NCBI GenBank assembly: GCA_009699565.1
Contig: WLNX01000045.1
Span: forward strand, 1 to 10,342
Source: Actinomycetota bacterium
GTDB taxonomy: Bacteria > Actinomycetota > Thermoleophilia > Solirubrobacterales > Solirubrobacteraceae
Reading direction: 5' to 3'
DNA: 10,342 bases
Shown here: positions 1 to 7,608 of the stretch, one piece after another
Layout: each line of letters begins with the position of its first letter
How positions within the stretch are numbered: the first letter of the stretch is position 1
Notes under the pieces: generated by a model
Told to the model about the DNA's origin: nothing
Databases searched by the model: none
Seen by the model: only the letters and a program-made list of their open reading frames with translations
Position numbers and translations under genes: made by a program

Positions 1-505
1 CGCTCGTTAGCTTCGGCATCGAGGGGAGCGGCACCGAAGGGTGGATCCAGTCGCGCATGTGCGCGGCAGGAGCCTTGTCTACCAACAGTGTTCTTTCGAC
101 GCAGAGGGCATCGGAATTCTTGCGGAGGTTGAGAGCCTCGGCAACGAATCCAGGCGCTTTGGCCTGCCCGATCTCAACGCCACGGGCCTTGACGGTGTGG
201 CCCTGACGGCGAGCGAGCGAGGCGTACGACTCGAGTACCTCGAGCCCCTCGCTAAATGCGGAGGGGACGGCGACCCGGCCCACGTATGTGCCAGAGCCTT
301 GGCGCCGGACAATTTCGCCGTTCGCTGCCAAGCGCTCAAGCGCGAGCCGCAGCGTGCCCCGTGAGATCCCAAGCATCGCCGCGATCTCCTGCTCCGGCGG
401 CAGCCGGTCTCCGGGGCGATGGTGGCCGGGACCAAGCCACTCCCGCAGCGAGACCTCGGCGCTGTCAACGACCGACAGCTTTGCCTGCTCGCCCGCGCCC
501 GTCAT
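1..505 (-). CDS. GntR/HutC-family transcriptional regulator (N-terminal 168 residues, cut by window edge)
   Basis: DNA-binding regulator, probably the local controller of the sarcosine oxidase/C1 operon that it ends. I translated it by hand from the ATG at 505..503; the frame stays open to base 1, so the C-terminus lies outside the window. Residues about 10-78 form a GntR winged helix-turn-helix: RPGDRLPPEQEIAAMLGIS, then RGTLRLALERLAANG and the wing RRQGSGTYVGR. From about residue 105 the sequence resembles the start of a UTRA ligand-binding domain (HutC subfamily), which senses small metabolites. The ATG overlaps the upstream gene's TGA as ATGA, and a GAGGGGGG ribosome site lies at 509-516. 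Known: UTRA regulators often repress neighbouring catabolic genes until a ligand binds. Inferred: the ligand is sarcosine, a related N-methyl compound or a folate/C1 intermediate. Family call is firm; ligand is unknown. Confidence 0.9.
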   Translation of the reverse strand, partial: MTGAGEQAKLSVVDSAEVSLREWLGPGHHRPGDRLPPEQEIAAMLGISRGTLRLALERLAANGEIVRRQGSGTYVGRVAVPSAFSEGLEVLESYASLARRQGHTVKARGVEIGQAKAPGFVAEALNLRKNSDALCVERTLLVDKAPAAHMRDWIHPSVPLPSMPKLTS

Positions 506-1041
506 CGGCCCCCCTCGGCTGAGCGGCGCGCCTGGCTGGCGCGGTTGCTGGCCGACTGTGCGGCCTGGAGGCGGGGATCGTCGGGGGCCGTCGTCAAATT
601 TTCTGCCACAAGCAGAGCCCCGATCGTCGCCGCTCCTTCAGCCAGTACTGCGCCCGCGACCGCGTCAGGGGAGAACGGCCAGTCGCCTGCGCCGACGACG
701 CCAGCGGCGGCGTCGGCGACATCGGCGGCTATCTGCGCAATTCGCAGCGGTGTGTCCGCGGCCATCCCAAGGTCGCTTGCTTCACGGGCGTCGCTGTATG
801 CCGTCCGCTCCGCCTCGGCAAGGAGCAGTGCTTCCTCTCGCAGCCCTGCTATCAGCGAGGCTGCCTGTCCCAGTCCGGCGTTGCCGGGGAGCCGCTCCTC
901 GGCCAGCTTCACCGTCAGCTCTACGAGCGCCGCTGCTCCGGCGCAGCTGATCGCCGCAACGGCGCCGCAGGCGACCGGCTCCGAGCGCGACGCGATGTCG
1001 CCGAATAGCGCTTCAATGCTTTGCTTGCCAACGGCGCTCAC
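502..1041 (-). CDS. fchA: FTCD_C/FchA-like cyclodeaminase/cyclohydrolase family protein (putative methenyl-THF cyclohydrolase)
   Basis: A small, mostly helical 179-residue protein of the FTCD_C family, whose members include formimidoyl-THF cyclodeaminase and methenyl-THF cyclohydrolase FchA. The likely role here is interconversion of 5,10-methenyl-THF and 10-formyl-THF, next to Fhs. Family features include the N-terminal SIEALFGDIASRSEP segment, an alanine-rich helix, and the region around SPDAVAGAVLAEGAATIGALLVAENL (124-149), where D126 aligns with the conserved Asp of FchA. Odd point: the hallmark TPGGGS loop that contacts folate reads PVACGAV (22-28), so the glycine run is lost. It is also shorter than usual (about 200 or more). 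The start is GTG; no nearby in-frame ATG exists. It lies 13 bases after the fhs stop with a weak ribosome site, and its TGA overlaps the regulator's ATG. Family call is fairly sure; activity is uncertain. Confidence 0.78.
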   Translation of the reverse strand: MSAVGKQSIEALFGDIASRSEPVACGAVAAISCAGAAALVELTVKLAEERLPGNAGLGQAASLIAGLREEALLLAEAERTAYSDAREASDLGMAADTPLRIAQIAADVADAAAGVVGAGDWPFSPDAVAGAVLAEGAATIGALLVAENLTTAPDDPRLQAAQSASNRASQARRSAEGGR

Positions 1042-1054
1042 AGCGCCAGCCTAA

Positions 1055-2731
1055 TTAGAAGAGCCCGACGGTGTTGCCGTCTGCGTCGATGTCGATGTCG
1101 AATGCCGCGGGCGTCTTCCCAAGGCCTGGCATCTGCATGATGTCGCCGCAGAGCGGCACGAGCCAGCCTGCGCCGGTGTAAGCGCGCATGTCCCGCACAG
1201 GGAGCGTGAAGCCCTTCGGTGCTCCGAGCTTGGTCGGATCGTGGCTTAGTGACAGTGGTGTCTTCGCCATGCAGATCGGCAGCTTGTCGAGGCCCTCCGC
1301 GGTGAACTGATCAATCTTGCGCTCGGCGTCGAGGTAGAAGACGACATCGTCGGCGCCATATGCCTTCTGCGCGATCGCCGTGATCTTCTCCTTGATCGTT
1401 GCGTCGTCGGGATAGAGGAACTGAAAGTCCGAAGGAGAGTCTGCCGCGGCCACAACTGCCTCGGCCAGCTTGGCGGCGCCGTCGCCGCCCTTCTCGAAGG
1501 CCTCATTGATCTCGGCTCCAAAGGCGCCTCCGTCGAGCGCAAGCTGGCGGACCATCTCGACCTCTTCGTCGGTGTCGCCGGGCCGCCGGTTGACTGCAAC
1601 AACGCAGGGGAGGCCAAACTCCTTGACCAGTCCGAGGTGGTGGTAGACGTTCGCCATTCCGTCTTCGATCGCTTTGCGGTTGACGTCGGCGGACTCGCTT
1701 TCCTCTTCCATTCCGCCGTGGTGCTTGATCGCCCGGACGGTGCAGACAAGAACGACCGCGTCAGGGCGCAGCTCGCCTGCGCGGCAGACGATGTCCATGA
1801 ACTTCTCCATGCCCATGTCCGAACCGAAGCCCGACTCGGTCAGCACGTAGTCGCCGAGCTTCAACGCGATGCGGTCGGCGATCACGGAGTTGTTGCCGTG
1901 GGCGATGTTGGCGAACGGTCCGGCGTGCATCAGAGCAGCCTGGCCTTCAAGTGTTTGGATCAGGTTCGGCTTGAGCGCGTCCTTCAGAAGCACGGTCATC
2001 GCGCCGGCCGCTTGAAGGTCTTCTCCGGTCACGGCTGTTGTTCCGTCGAACTGGTACGCGGCGGTAATTGCACCCAGACGCTTGCGCAGGTCTTGGAGGT
2101 CGCTGGCGACGGCGAGAATCGCCATAACCTCGGACGCTGCGGTGATGTCGAAGCCGGTCTCGCGCGGATAGCCATTGGCACGGCCGCCGAGCCCGATCGC
2201 CACGTCGCGCAGCGCACGGTCATTCATGTCGAGCGCGCGCTTCCAGTTGATCCTCAGGGCGTCAATGCTGTGAGGGTTGCCGTGGAGGATGGAGGCATCG
2301 AGCAACGCCGCAAGCAGGTTATTTGCGGCTCCAACGGCGTGGATGTCGCCCGTGAAGTGGAGGTTGAGGTCTTCCATCGGCACGATCTGTGCGTAGCCGC
2401 CGCCGGCTGCTCCGCCCTTGATCCCGAAGACCGGTCCAAGCGAAGGCTCGCGCAGGCACAGCACCGGCGTCTTGCCAATCTTTCCCATGCCCTGAGTGAG
2501 CGAGACCGCAGTGGTCGTTTTGCCCTCTCCTGCCTTGGTCGGCGTCATTCCTGCGACACAGATCAGCTTGCCGTCCGGGCGATCTTTCAACCGCTCCAGC
2601 ACCGAGAGTTCAATCTTGCCCTTGAAGCGGCCATAGGGCTCGAGTTCGTCCGCTTCGAGTCCAAGCGTTTCTCCAATCTGCTCGATCGGAATCAGCTCGG
2701 CCTCTTGGGCGATCTCAAGACTGCTCTTCAT
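1055..2731 (-). CDS. fhs: Formate-tetrahydrofolate ligase (10-formyl-THF synthetase)
   Basis: Cytoplasmic enzyme joining formate, ATP and tetrahydrofolate to give 10-formyl-THF, ADP and phosphate; the reaction is reversible. The 558-residue length is typical. The ATP-binding P-loop TPTKAGEGKTTT is at 63-74. The strongly conserved block REPSLGPVFGIKGGAAGGGY is at 94-113 and is followed by QIVPMEDLNLHFTGD (115-129). The MHAGPFANIAHGNNSV motif and the C-terminal MPGLGKTPAA segment are also present, so the protein looks complete and active. The ATG at 2731..2729 has a strong AGGGGAG ribosome site five bases upstream. It sits 50 bases downstream of soxB and 13 bases before the cyclohydrolase. Inferred role: in sarcosine catabolism it could run in reverse, releasing formate and making ATP from 10-formyl-THF. 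That would replace the purU deformylase that accompanies some known sox operons. Confidence 0.97.
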   Translation of the reverse strand: MKSSLEIAQEAELIPIEQIGETLGLEADELEPYGRFKGKIELSVLERLKDRPDGKLICVAGMTPTKAGEGKTTTAVSLTQGMGKIGKTPVLCLREPSLGPVFGIKGGAAGGGYAQIVPMEDLNLHFTGDIHAVGAANNLLAALLDASILHGNPHSIDALRINWKRALDMNDRALRDVAIGLGGRANGYPRETGFDITAASEVMAILAVASDLQDLRKRLGAITAAYQFDGTTAVTGEDLQAAGAMTVLLKDALKPNLIQTLEGQAALMHAGPFANIAHGNNSVIADRIALKLGDYVLTESGFGSDMGMEKFMDIVCRAGELRPDAVVLVCTVRAIKHHGGMEEESESADVNRKAIEDGMANVYHHLGLVKEFGLPCVVAVNRRPGDTDEEVEMVRQLALDGGAFGAEINEAFEKGGDGAAKLAEAVVAAADSPSDFQFLYPDDATIKEKITAIAQKAYGADDVVFYLDAERKIDQFTAEGLDKLPICMAKTPLSLSHDPTKLGAPKGFTLPVRDMRAYTGAGWLVPLCGDIMQMPGLGKTPAAFDIDIDADGNTVGLF

Positions 2732-2736
2732 GACTG

Positions 2737-2743
2737 CTCCCCT
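2737..2743 (-). promoter_or_regulatory. Ribosome binding site of fhs
   Basis: AGGGGAG on the minus strand, five bases before the ATG at 2731. It fixes the fhs start and is one of the strongest ribosome sites in the window, fitting the one gene in the operon's core that is not overlapped with its predecessor. The 50-base soxB-fhs gap shows no convincing hairpin or promoter to my eye. Confidence 0.75.
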
Positions 2744-2781
2744 GTTGGTGTATGGGTGTTGTCTGGACTGCTCTGCTGCGG

Positions 2782-3999
2782 CTAGTGCGAAACTGCAGCG
2801 GCGCCGAGCTCGGATACGAGCTCGTCGGTGTAGAACCGTTCAACCTCGAACGGCTTGATCAAGTCGGGTGTCTTGCCGGTGGCGATCAGTTCCGCGAGCG
2901 TCACGCCGACGATCGGTGCGGCCTTGAAGCCGTAGGTTCCCCAGCCGGTGGAGACGAGGAAGTTCTCGACCTCCGTCTTGCCAAGAATCGGCGAGTAGTC
3001 GGGGCTCAGGTCGCAGAGGCCGGCCCAGCTTCGCAGCATCCGGGCACGTTCCAGCTGCGGGAACAGCTCCAGCGCGTGGCGGGTGGACTCCTGCAGGAAG
3101 TTGAGCGTTCCGTTCATCCGGTAGGTCGTCCATGGCTCAATTTCCGAGCCGATCAGGAACTCGCCGCGGTCTGTCTGGGAGACGTAGACGTGCATCTGCG
3201 AGGAAACGATCACCTTGTCGAGGATTGGCTTGACCGGCTCGGTAACGAATGCCTGGAGAATGTGGGTTGTAATCGGCAGCTCAAAACCGGCCATCTCGGA
3301 GAGGATCGACGACCAGCCCGCGGTTGCAGAAAGAACAGTCTGTCCGTTGACGCGCTGGTTCCCGTTCACGGTTACGCCGGTCACCTTGTCGCCGTCCTTA
3401 TGGATGGCGGTTACTTCGCTGTTCGGGTGAATCTCGGCGCCGCCCCGATCCGCGCCGCGTGCGTAGCCCCAGACGACCGCGTCGTGGCGAATGATGCCGC
3501 CAGGAGGGTGGTAGAGGGCGCCCATGATTGGGTACTCGGCCTCGTCGGTCACCTGCATCGCAGGAACCATCCGCTGAACCTCGTCCGCGTCGACGACTTT
3601 CGTGTCGATTCCGACTAGACGGTTGACCTCAGCGCGCTCGTGCATGACGAACATCGCGCGGTCGGTGTGCCCGAGCGTCAGGTGGCCACGCTGCGAGAAC
3701 ATCAGGTTGAACTGCAGGTCCTTGGAGAGGTTCTCGTAGAGCTTGACCGAGGCGTCGTAGAAGCGGGCGCCTTCGGGAGTCTTGTAGTTGGAGCGGAGGA
3801 TCGTCGTGTTTCGGCCTGACGCCCCGGCGCCGATGTAGTTCTTCTCAAGGATGCAGATGTCCTTGATGCCGTGGTGCTTGGTCAGGTAATAGGCGGTTGC
3901 GAGCCCGTGGGAGCCTCCGCCGATGATGACGACCTCGTAGTTGTCCTTCAGCTTCGACGGGGTGTGCCACATCTTGCTCTGGCGGAAAATGTCACGCAT
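2782..3999 (-). CDS. soxB: Sarcosine oxidase beta subunit (heterotetrameric, flavin-binding)
   Basis: Catalytic subunit of heterotetrameric sarcosine oxidase, a DAO-type flavoprotein that oxidises the N-methyl group of sarcosine. The product, 405 residues, matches the length of the Corynebacterium subunit. The FAD-binding dinucleotide fold VIIGGGSHGLATAYYL is at 24-39, followed by the SGRNTTILRSNY motif at 61-72. RHDAVVWGYARGAD starts at 171, and its H172 matches the histidine that carries covalent FMN (about 173 in the Corynebacterium enzyme). The C-terminal FAD-binding element GWGTYGFK ends at K359. I chose the ATG at 3999 over the further upstream ATG at 4050. It has GGGGAGG nine bases upstream, and its ATGCGTGA overlap with the soxG stop is a standard coupling. 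Odd: the segment usually reading like GGGIDGY is GSEIEPW (284-290), and GGFK is YGFK, so the substrate may differ from sarcosine. Confidence 0.92.
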   Translation of the reverse strand: MRDIFRQSKMWHTPSKLKDNYEVVIIGGGSHGLATAYYLTKHHGIKDICILEKNYIGAGASGRNTTILRSNYKTPEGARFYDASVKLYENLSKDLQFNLMFSQRGHLTLGHTDRAMFVMHERAEVNRLVGIDTKVVDADEVQRMVPAMQVTDEAEYPIMGALYHPPGGIIRHDAVVWGYARGADRGGAEIHPNSEVTAIHKDGDKVTGVTVNGNQRVNGQTVLSATAGWSSILSEMAGFELPITTHILQAFVTEPVKPILDKVIVSSQMHVYVSQTDRGEFLIGSEIEPWTTYRMNGTLNFLQESTRHALELFPQLERARMLRSWAGLCDLSPDYSPILGKTEVENFLVSTGWGTYGFKAAPIVGVTLAELIATGKTPDLIKPFEVERFYTDELVSELGAAAVSH

Positions 4000-4741
4000 T
4001 GCTGTTTGCCTCCCCAGCGCCGCCCAGCGGGCCCAGCGCATCGATTCCAACCGGCCGTCCGCCGAGTTCTTCGACGGCGTCGATCATTGATTCCCACATG
4101 TACTGGGCGCTCGCGGCACCAAAGGTGTGGAGGTAGCTGTTCTCGCCCTGGCGGAGCAGCAGGCCGGGCACCCTCCCGATCGATCCCGGCATGAAGCCGC
4201 AAACGGGGAACTCGCGGTCACGGACGTCGAGCGCCGTGACCCGGGCGAAGGCGTCGCGTGCAAGCGGCCCGCTGACTGAGAACGTCGTGAGCGCGCTCGT
4301 CAGGTCGGTGACCGACACAACCTCGCCGCTGGAGGCTGCAGCAGCCTCAAGGCTCGCGCGCAGCTCGGCGGTATCGGCCGGGTTGGTGATCGCGAGGATC
4401 CTCTCGGGCTTGACGGTGCACCACCAGGCCCCGCCCGCGAAGACGGCTTCCCCGAGCTTGGCCCCGGTTCCGGCCACGTCGGCGGTTATCTGCGTGATCA
4501 CGGATGGTGCGCCAAGGAGTTCCGTCACTCCAAGGCACGAGAGCTCGGCGAGACCAACGCTCTCTGCGCAGGCCTGCTTCTCTGCCACCGGATCGCCGTA
4601 GCTTGCTGCCACGCGCCAGCCGTCGCGCTCTTCGATGTGAGCGCCGCTCTCGACCAGGGCTGCGTCGATGTTGCTCTGGCGGACCGGGCTGAACGAGCCC
4701 TGAGGCGCGGCTTGGTCGGCGGAAAGGAAAGAAAGGCTCAT
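3992..4741 (-). CDS. soxG: Sarcosine oxidase gamma subunit (GcvT-like fold)
   Basis: Small subunit of heterotetrameric sarcosine oxidase, with a fold related to the aminomethyltransferase GcvT/YgfZ group. It packs with the large alpha subunit. The product is 249 residues, noticeably longer than the roughly 200 of the Corynebacterium gamma subunit. Recognisable stretches are VTDLTSALTTFSVSGPLARD (144-163), and VCGFMPGSIGRVPGLLLRQ (180-198) followed by SYLHTFGAASAQYMWESM (202-219). These match the strand-helix pattern of GcvT-like proteins. The ATG at 4741 overlaps the soxA stop as ATGA, with AGGAG 11 bases upstream; an upstream ATG at 4864 would overlap soxA by 127 bases and is rejected. The last eight bases overlap the soxB start. 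Identity rests on operon position as much as on sequence, because gamma subunits diverge quickly. Confidence 0.82.
   Translation of the reverse strand: MSLSFLSADQAAPQGSFSPVRQSNIDAALVESGAHIEERDGWRVAASYGDPVAEKQACAESVGLAELSCLGVTELLGAPSVITQITADVAGTGAKLGEAVFAGGAWWCTVKPERILAITNPADTAELRASLEAAAASSGEVVSVTDLTSALTTFSVSGPLARDAFARVTALDVRDREFPVCGFMPGSIGRVPGLLLRQGENSYLHTFGAASAQYMWESMIDAVEELGGRPVGIDALGPLGGAGEANSNA
4009..4015 (-). promoter_or_regulatory. Ribosome binding site of soxB, deciding its start
   Basis: GGGGAGG on the minus strand inside the 3' end of soxG, nine bases upstream of the ATG at 3999. It supports the 405-residue soxB product over the 17-residue longer form starting at 4050. Confidence 0.7.
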
Positions 4742-7608
4742 GAACGCAGGCGCTCCTGGTCTGGATCGTAGAACGCGCCATGGACAATCGTCGCGGTCTG
4801 GTTTTTGTTGTCGTACTTGATGTGCAAGGGGGCGCCGTCGGCGCCGTGGCTGGCCGGGACCCACGCGAGGCCGATCGACTTGCCGAGCTGCTCGGAATAG
4901 CGGGCCGACGTGACGCGGCCTGCTGGTAGCCCGTCAACTACAACGGCCGAACCTTCGATCGGTACGTCGTCGCCTTCGAGCTCAAACCCAACGAGCGTGT
5001 TCGTCATCCCTGCTTCGTTGGCGCGCTCGAGGGCCCACTTGCCCATGAAGTCCTCTTCCTTGTCGAGCTTGACGATCCATCCCATCTGGCTCTCGTACGG
5101 GTTGGACTCTGAGTCCGTGTCCTGGCCGACGATGATGTGCGCCTTCTCGAGGCGGAGGATCCGCTGGGGCTCCAAGCCGAACGGCTTGATTCCGTACTCC
5201 GCGCCCGCCTCGAGGAGCTGGTCCCAGAGGTACTGGCCGCAGGCGGCCGGGTAGTGGATCTCGTAGCCAAGCTCGCCGACGAAGCCGATCCGCATCGCCA
5301 GGCAAGGGACGCCTGCGATCGTGATCTGCTGACCGTCCAGGTAGGCGAAGTCGTCATTGCCGAGGTCGGCGTCGGTCAGCTTGCCGAGCAGGTCGCGCGC
5401 CTTTGGCCCGGCAACGTTGACGGCGCAGAGGCCCTGAGTGACGTCAGTCACGTGGACTTCCATCTCCCAAGCGGCGAGCCACCAAGTGAACCAACGCTCG
5501 ACGGCGTCGGCGCCCGAGGAGGTGGTTGTCACAAGGAAGCTGTCTTCCGAAACTCGGCAGACCGTGCCGTCATCGGTGATGCGGCCGGCGTCGTTGCCCA
5601 GCACTCCGTAACGGATCCGTCCTACCTTGAGGTCGCTCAGGCGGTTGGTGTACATGCGGTCGAGGAACACGCCGGCATCGGGTCCGCTGACGATCATCTT
5701 TCCAAGCGTTGAGACATCGATCATCCCGACGGCATTGTGAACCGCGGCTGCTTCGCTCTTTACGTCGCCGTAGTCGTATGCGCGGCGCCAGTCTCCAGCC
5801 CACTTGACATGGGCGTTCAGCTCGCGCTGGCGCGCGTGGATCGCCGAGCGCTTGGCAGGCGTGAACGGCCGGCCGGCCCATGCTCCCAGCGGCACCGTCG
5901 ACCAAGGCGGGCGCGCAGTCGTGATTCCAACCTCTTCGATGCTGAGACCGGTCTGCTTCGCTACCGAGCGAATGCTGGGGAGCTGCGAGACGCGTCCCTG
6001 TGAAGGACCCATCGTGACGGTCGTGTATCGCTTGCTCAGCTCGATCGAGTCGTAGCCCTCTTCGATCGCGTACTTCATGTCCTTAGTCGTCACGTCTTCG
6101 TCGAAGTCGAGGAAGGCCTTGCCCTTCGGGCTTGCGGTCCTCTGGTAGGCCGGGGTGGGGGCGGCCGGTGCCGGGTCCGGGAGCGCATCAAGCGCTGCGC
6201 TTGCTGCGCCGGCTGCCGAACCGTCTCCGAACTCGCACTCCTGAGCTGCGCGGGCCCCTGCGAGGGTCCCGCTCAGCGCGGCTGCGTCGAGGTCTTCCTT
6301 GCCAGCAACTGCTCCGGCCGGGTGAATGCCGGGAGGCGGCTCTTCAGGCAGGAAGCAGTTGGTGGCCGAGTTGAACTTGGCCTTGGCACCTGCCTGCAGC
6401 ATCAGTGAGGATGCCGGGACTGTTCCGCCGGAGACGACGAGCAGGTCGCAGTCGTAGCGTTCCTCCGTGCCCGGCTTGGCGACTCCGTCGTCGTCGACCT
6501 CGGCGAGCGTGCAGCCCGTCACGTGCTTGGAGCCCCGCGCCTCGACCACCGTCATGCCGCGCATCAGGTGGATGCCTGCTGCCTCGATCTCTGCGGTTAG
6601 TTCGTTGGAGCGGTCCGGGAGCAGGTCGGCTACTGCCTGAACCTTGACGCCGGCTTTGTGAAGCGCAAGGGCAGCTTCGAGTCCGCGTTCCCCGGTCGTT
6701 GCGATCACCGCGTTCTCGCCGGGCTTCAGAGCGTAGAGCGCTGCAAGCTTGACGGCCCCGGTCGAAAGCATCACGCCGGGAAGGTCGTTGCTGGGGAAGA
6801 CCATCGGCTGCTCGATCGAGCCGGTCGCGGCGACATGTCGCTGGCCGCGGATCTGATGGAGAGTGTTGCCCTGCCAGACCGGGACCATCCCGTCGAAGTA
6901 GCCGAGGGCGGGGGCGTTGCTGAGGATCTCTACTCCAGCTGCCTTCGCTTCCGCGGTCAGCGCGCGTGCGCGATCGTGGCCTCCCTGCCAGAGCAGCTGT
7001 CCGCCGGGCTCTACGTCCTCGTCCACGAGGACGACGTCGGCGCCCTCTTTCGCTGCGGCAATCGCAGCGCTCAGCCCGGCAACGCCGCCGCCGATGACGA
7101 GCACGTCACAGTGGCGCCTGCGGTAGTCGGTGCGCCACTCGCGGTGTGCCTGAGTCTTCTTCATCACGCCGAGGCCTGCGGCATTGCGAAGCACCTTCTC
7201 GAACAGAGGCCACGCGCTGCGCGGCCAGATGAAAGTCTTGTAGTAGAAGCCGGCCGGCATGAACGGGCCACCGAACAGGTCGGAGGCGCGCATCACGTCA
7301 AAGTTGAGTGACGGCCAGGCGTTCTGATGGACGATCTTCATCCCGTCCGTGGCCCGCTCGGTCGTGGCGCGGATCCCTGGCCACTCACCGTCCTGCACGA
7401 GCGTGTTGGCTGTCCATCCCGATGCGCTGACGATTCCCCGCGGACGGTGGTATTTGAATGAGCGCGAGAAGATGCGCTGTCCCTTGGCGTAGAGCGCCGA
7501 CGCGATCGTGTCTCCCTCGAACCCTTCCACGGTCTTGCCGTCGAAGCTGAAGCTGATCTTCTTGCTGCGGTCGATCCGTTCGGCGGGCTGTGGGTCAAGA
7601 CGGCTCAT
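4738..7608 (-). CDS. soxA: Sarcosine oxidase alpha subunit (NAD-binding and THF-binding)
   Basis: Large subunit of heterotetrameric sarcosine oxidase. It binds NAD+ and the tetrahydrofolate that accepts the formaldehyde-level carbon, giving 5,10-methylene-THF. The product has 956 residues, close to the usual size. An N-terminal Fer2-like domain (about 15-110) has the signature RSFKYHRPRG at 49-58; this region contains no cysteines, so it binds no iron-sulphur cluster, as in known alpha subunits. A Rossmann dinucleotide-binding domain starts at 167 (HCDVLVIGGGVAGLSAA). The C-terminal third (about residue 590 onward) is a GcvT-type folate-binding module, including GELGYEIHYP and EKAHIIVGQDTD. 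The start ATG at 7608 shares one base with the soxD stop (TAATG), with GGAGAGGA nine bases upstream. The stop overlaps soxG as ATGA. No frameshift or truncation seen. Confidence 0.96.
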   Translation of the reverse strand: MSRLDPQPAERIDRSKKISFSFDGKTVEGFEGDTIASALYAKGQRIFSRSFKYHRPRGIVSASGWTANTLVQDGEWPGIRATTERATDGMKIVHQNAWPSLNFDVMRASDLFGGPFMPAGFYYKTFIWPRSAWPLFEKVLRNAAGLGVMKKTQAHREWRTDYRRRHCDVLVIGGGVAGLSAAIAAAKEGADVVLVDEDVEPGGQLLWQGGHDRARALTAEAKAAGVEILSNAPALGYFDGMVPVWQGNTLHQIRGQRHVAATGSIEQPMVFPSNDLPGVMLSTGAVKLAALYALKPGENAVIATTGERGLEAALALHKAGVKVQAVADLLPDRSNELTAEIEAAGIHLMRGMTVVEARGSKHVTGCTLAEVDDDGVAKPGTEERYDCDLLVVSGGTVPASSLMLQAGAKAKFNSATNCFLPEEPPPGIHPAGAVAGKEDLDAAALSGTLAGARAAQECEFGDGSAAGAASAALDALPDPAPAAPTPAYQRTASPKGKAFLDFDEDVTTKDMKYAIEEGYDSIELSKRYTTVTMGPSQGRVSQLPSIRSVAKQTGLSIEEVGITTARPPWSTVPLGAWAGRPFTPAKRSAIHARQRELNAHVKWAGDWRRAYDYGDVKSEAAAVHNAVGMIDVSTLGKMIVSGPDAGVFLDRMYTNRLSDLKVGRIRYGVLGNDAGRITDDGTVCRVSEDSFLVTTTSSGADAVERWFTWWLAAWEMEVHVTDVTQGLCAVNVAGPKARDLLGKLTDADLGNDDFAYLDGQQITIAGVPCLAMRIGFVGELGYEIHYPAACGQYLWDQLLEAGAEYGIKPFGLEPQRILRLEKAHIIVGQDTDSESNPYESQMGWIVKLDKEEDFMGKWALERANEAGMTNTLVGFELEGDDVPIEGSAVVVDGLPAGRVTSARYSEQLGKSIGLAWVPASHGADGAPLHIKYDNKNQTATIVHGAFYDPDQERLRS

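Noticed and set aside
15..110. An iron-sulphur cluster in the SoxA N-terminal ferredoxin-like domain (residue numbers of SoxA)
   Set aside because: The domain resembles Fer2 folds but has no cysteines, as in known alpha subunits.
41..1054. Several overlapping plus-strand frames and a minus-strand frame (79-468) over the regulator and cyclohydrolase
   Set aside because: They are Arg/Ser/Ala/Pro-rich shadows. The minus-strand frame from 505 gives a clear GntR protein and that from 1041 an FTCD_C protein.
1637..2785. Long plus-strand open frame (382 residues) opposite fhs
   Set aside because: It lies antisense to an unmistakable, full-length Fhs. Its protein has no recognisable motifs and reflects codon bias in high-GC DNA.
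2752..3618. Plus-strand open frame (288 residues) opposite soxB
   Set aside because: Antisense to a clear SoxB; low-complexity composition with no motif of its own.
4000..4050. Upstream ATG for soxB adding 17 residues
   Set aside because: The extra residues precede the family's start, overlap soxG by 59 bases and lack a better ribosome site; the ATG at 3999 has GGGGAGG.
4742..4864. Upstream ATG for soxG adding 41 residues
   Set aside because: The extension overlaps the 3' end of soxA, is Arg/Pro-rich and unlike the family; the ATGA at 4741 is a standard coupling.
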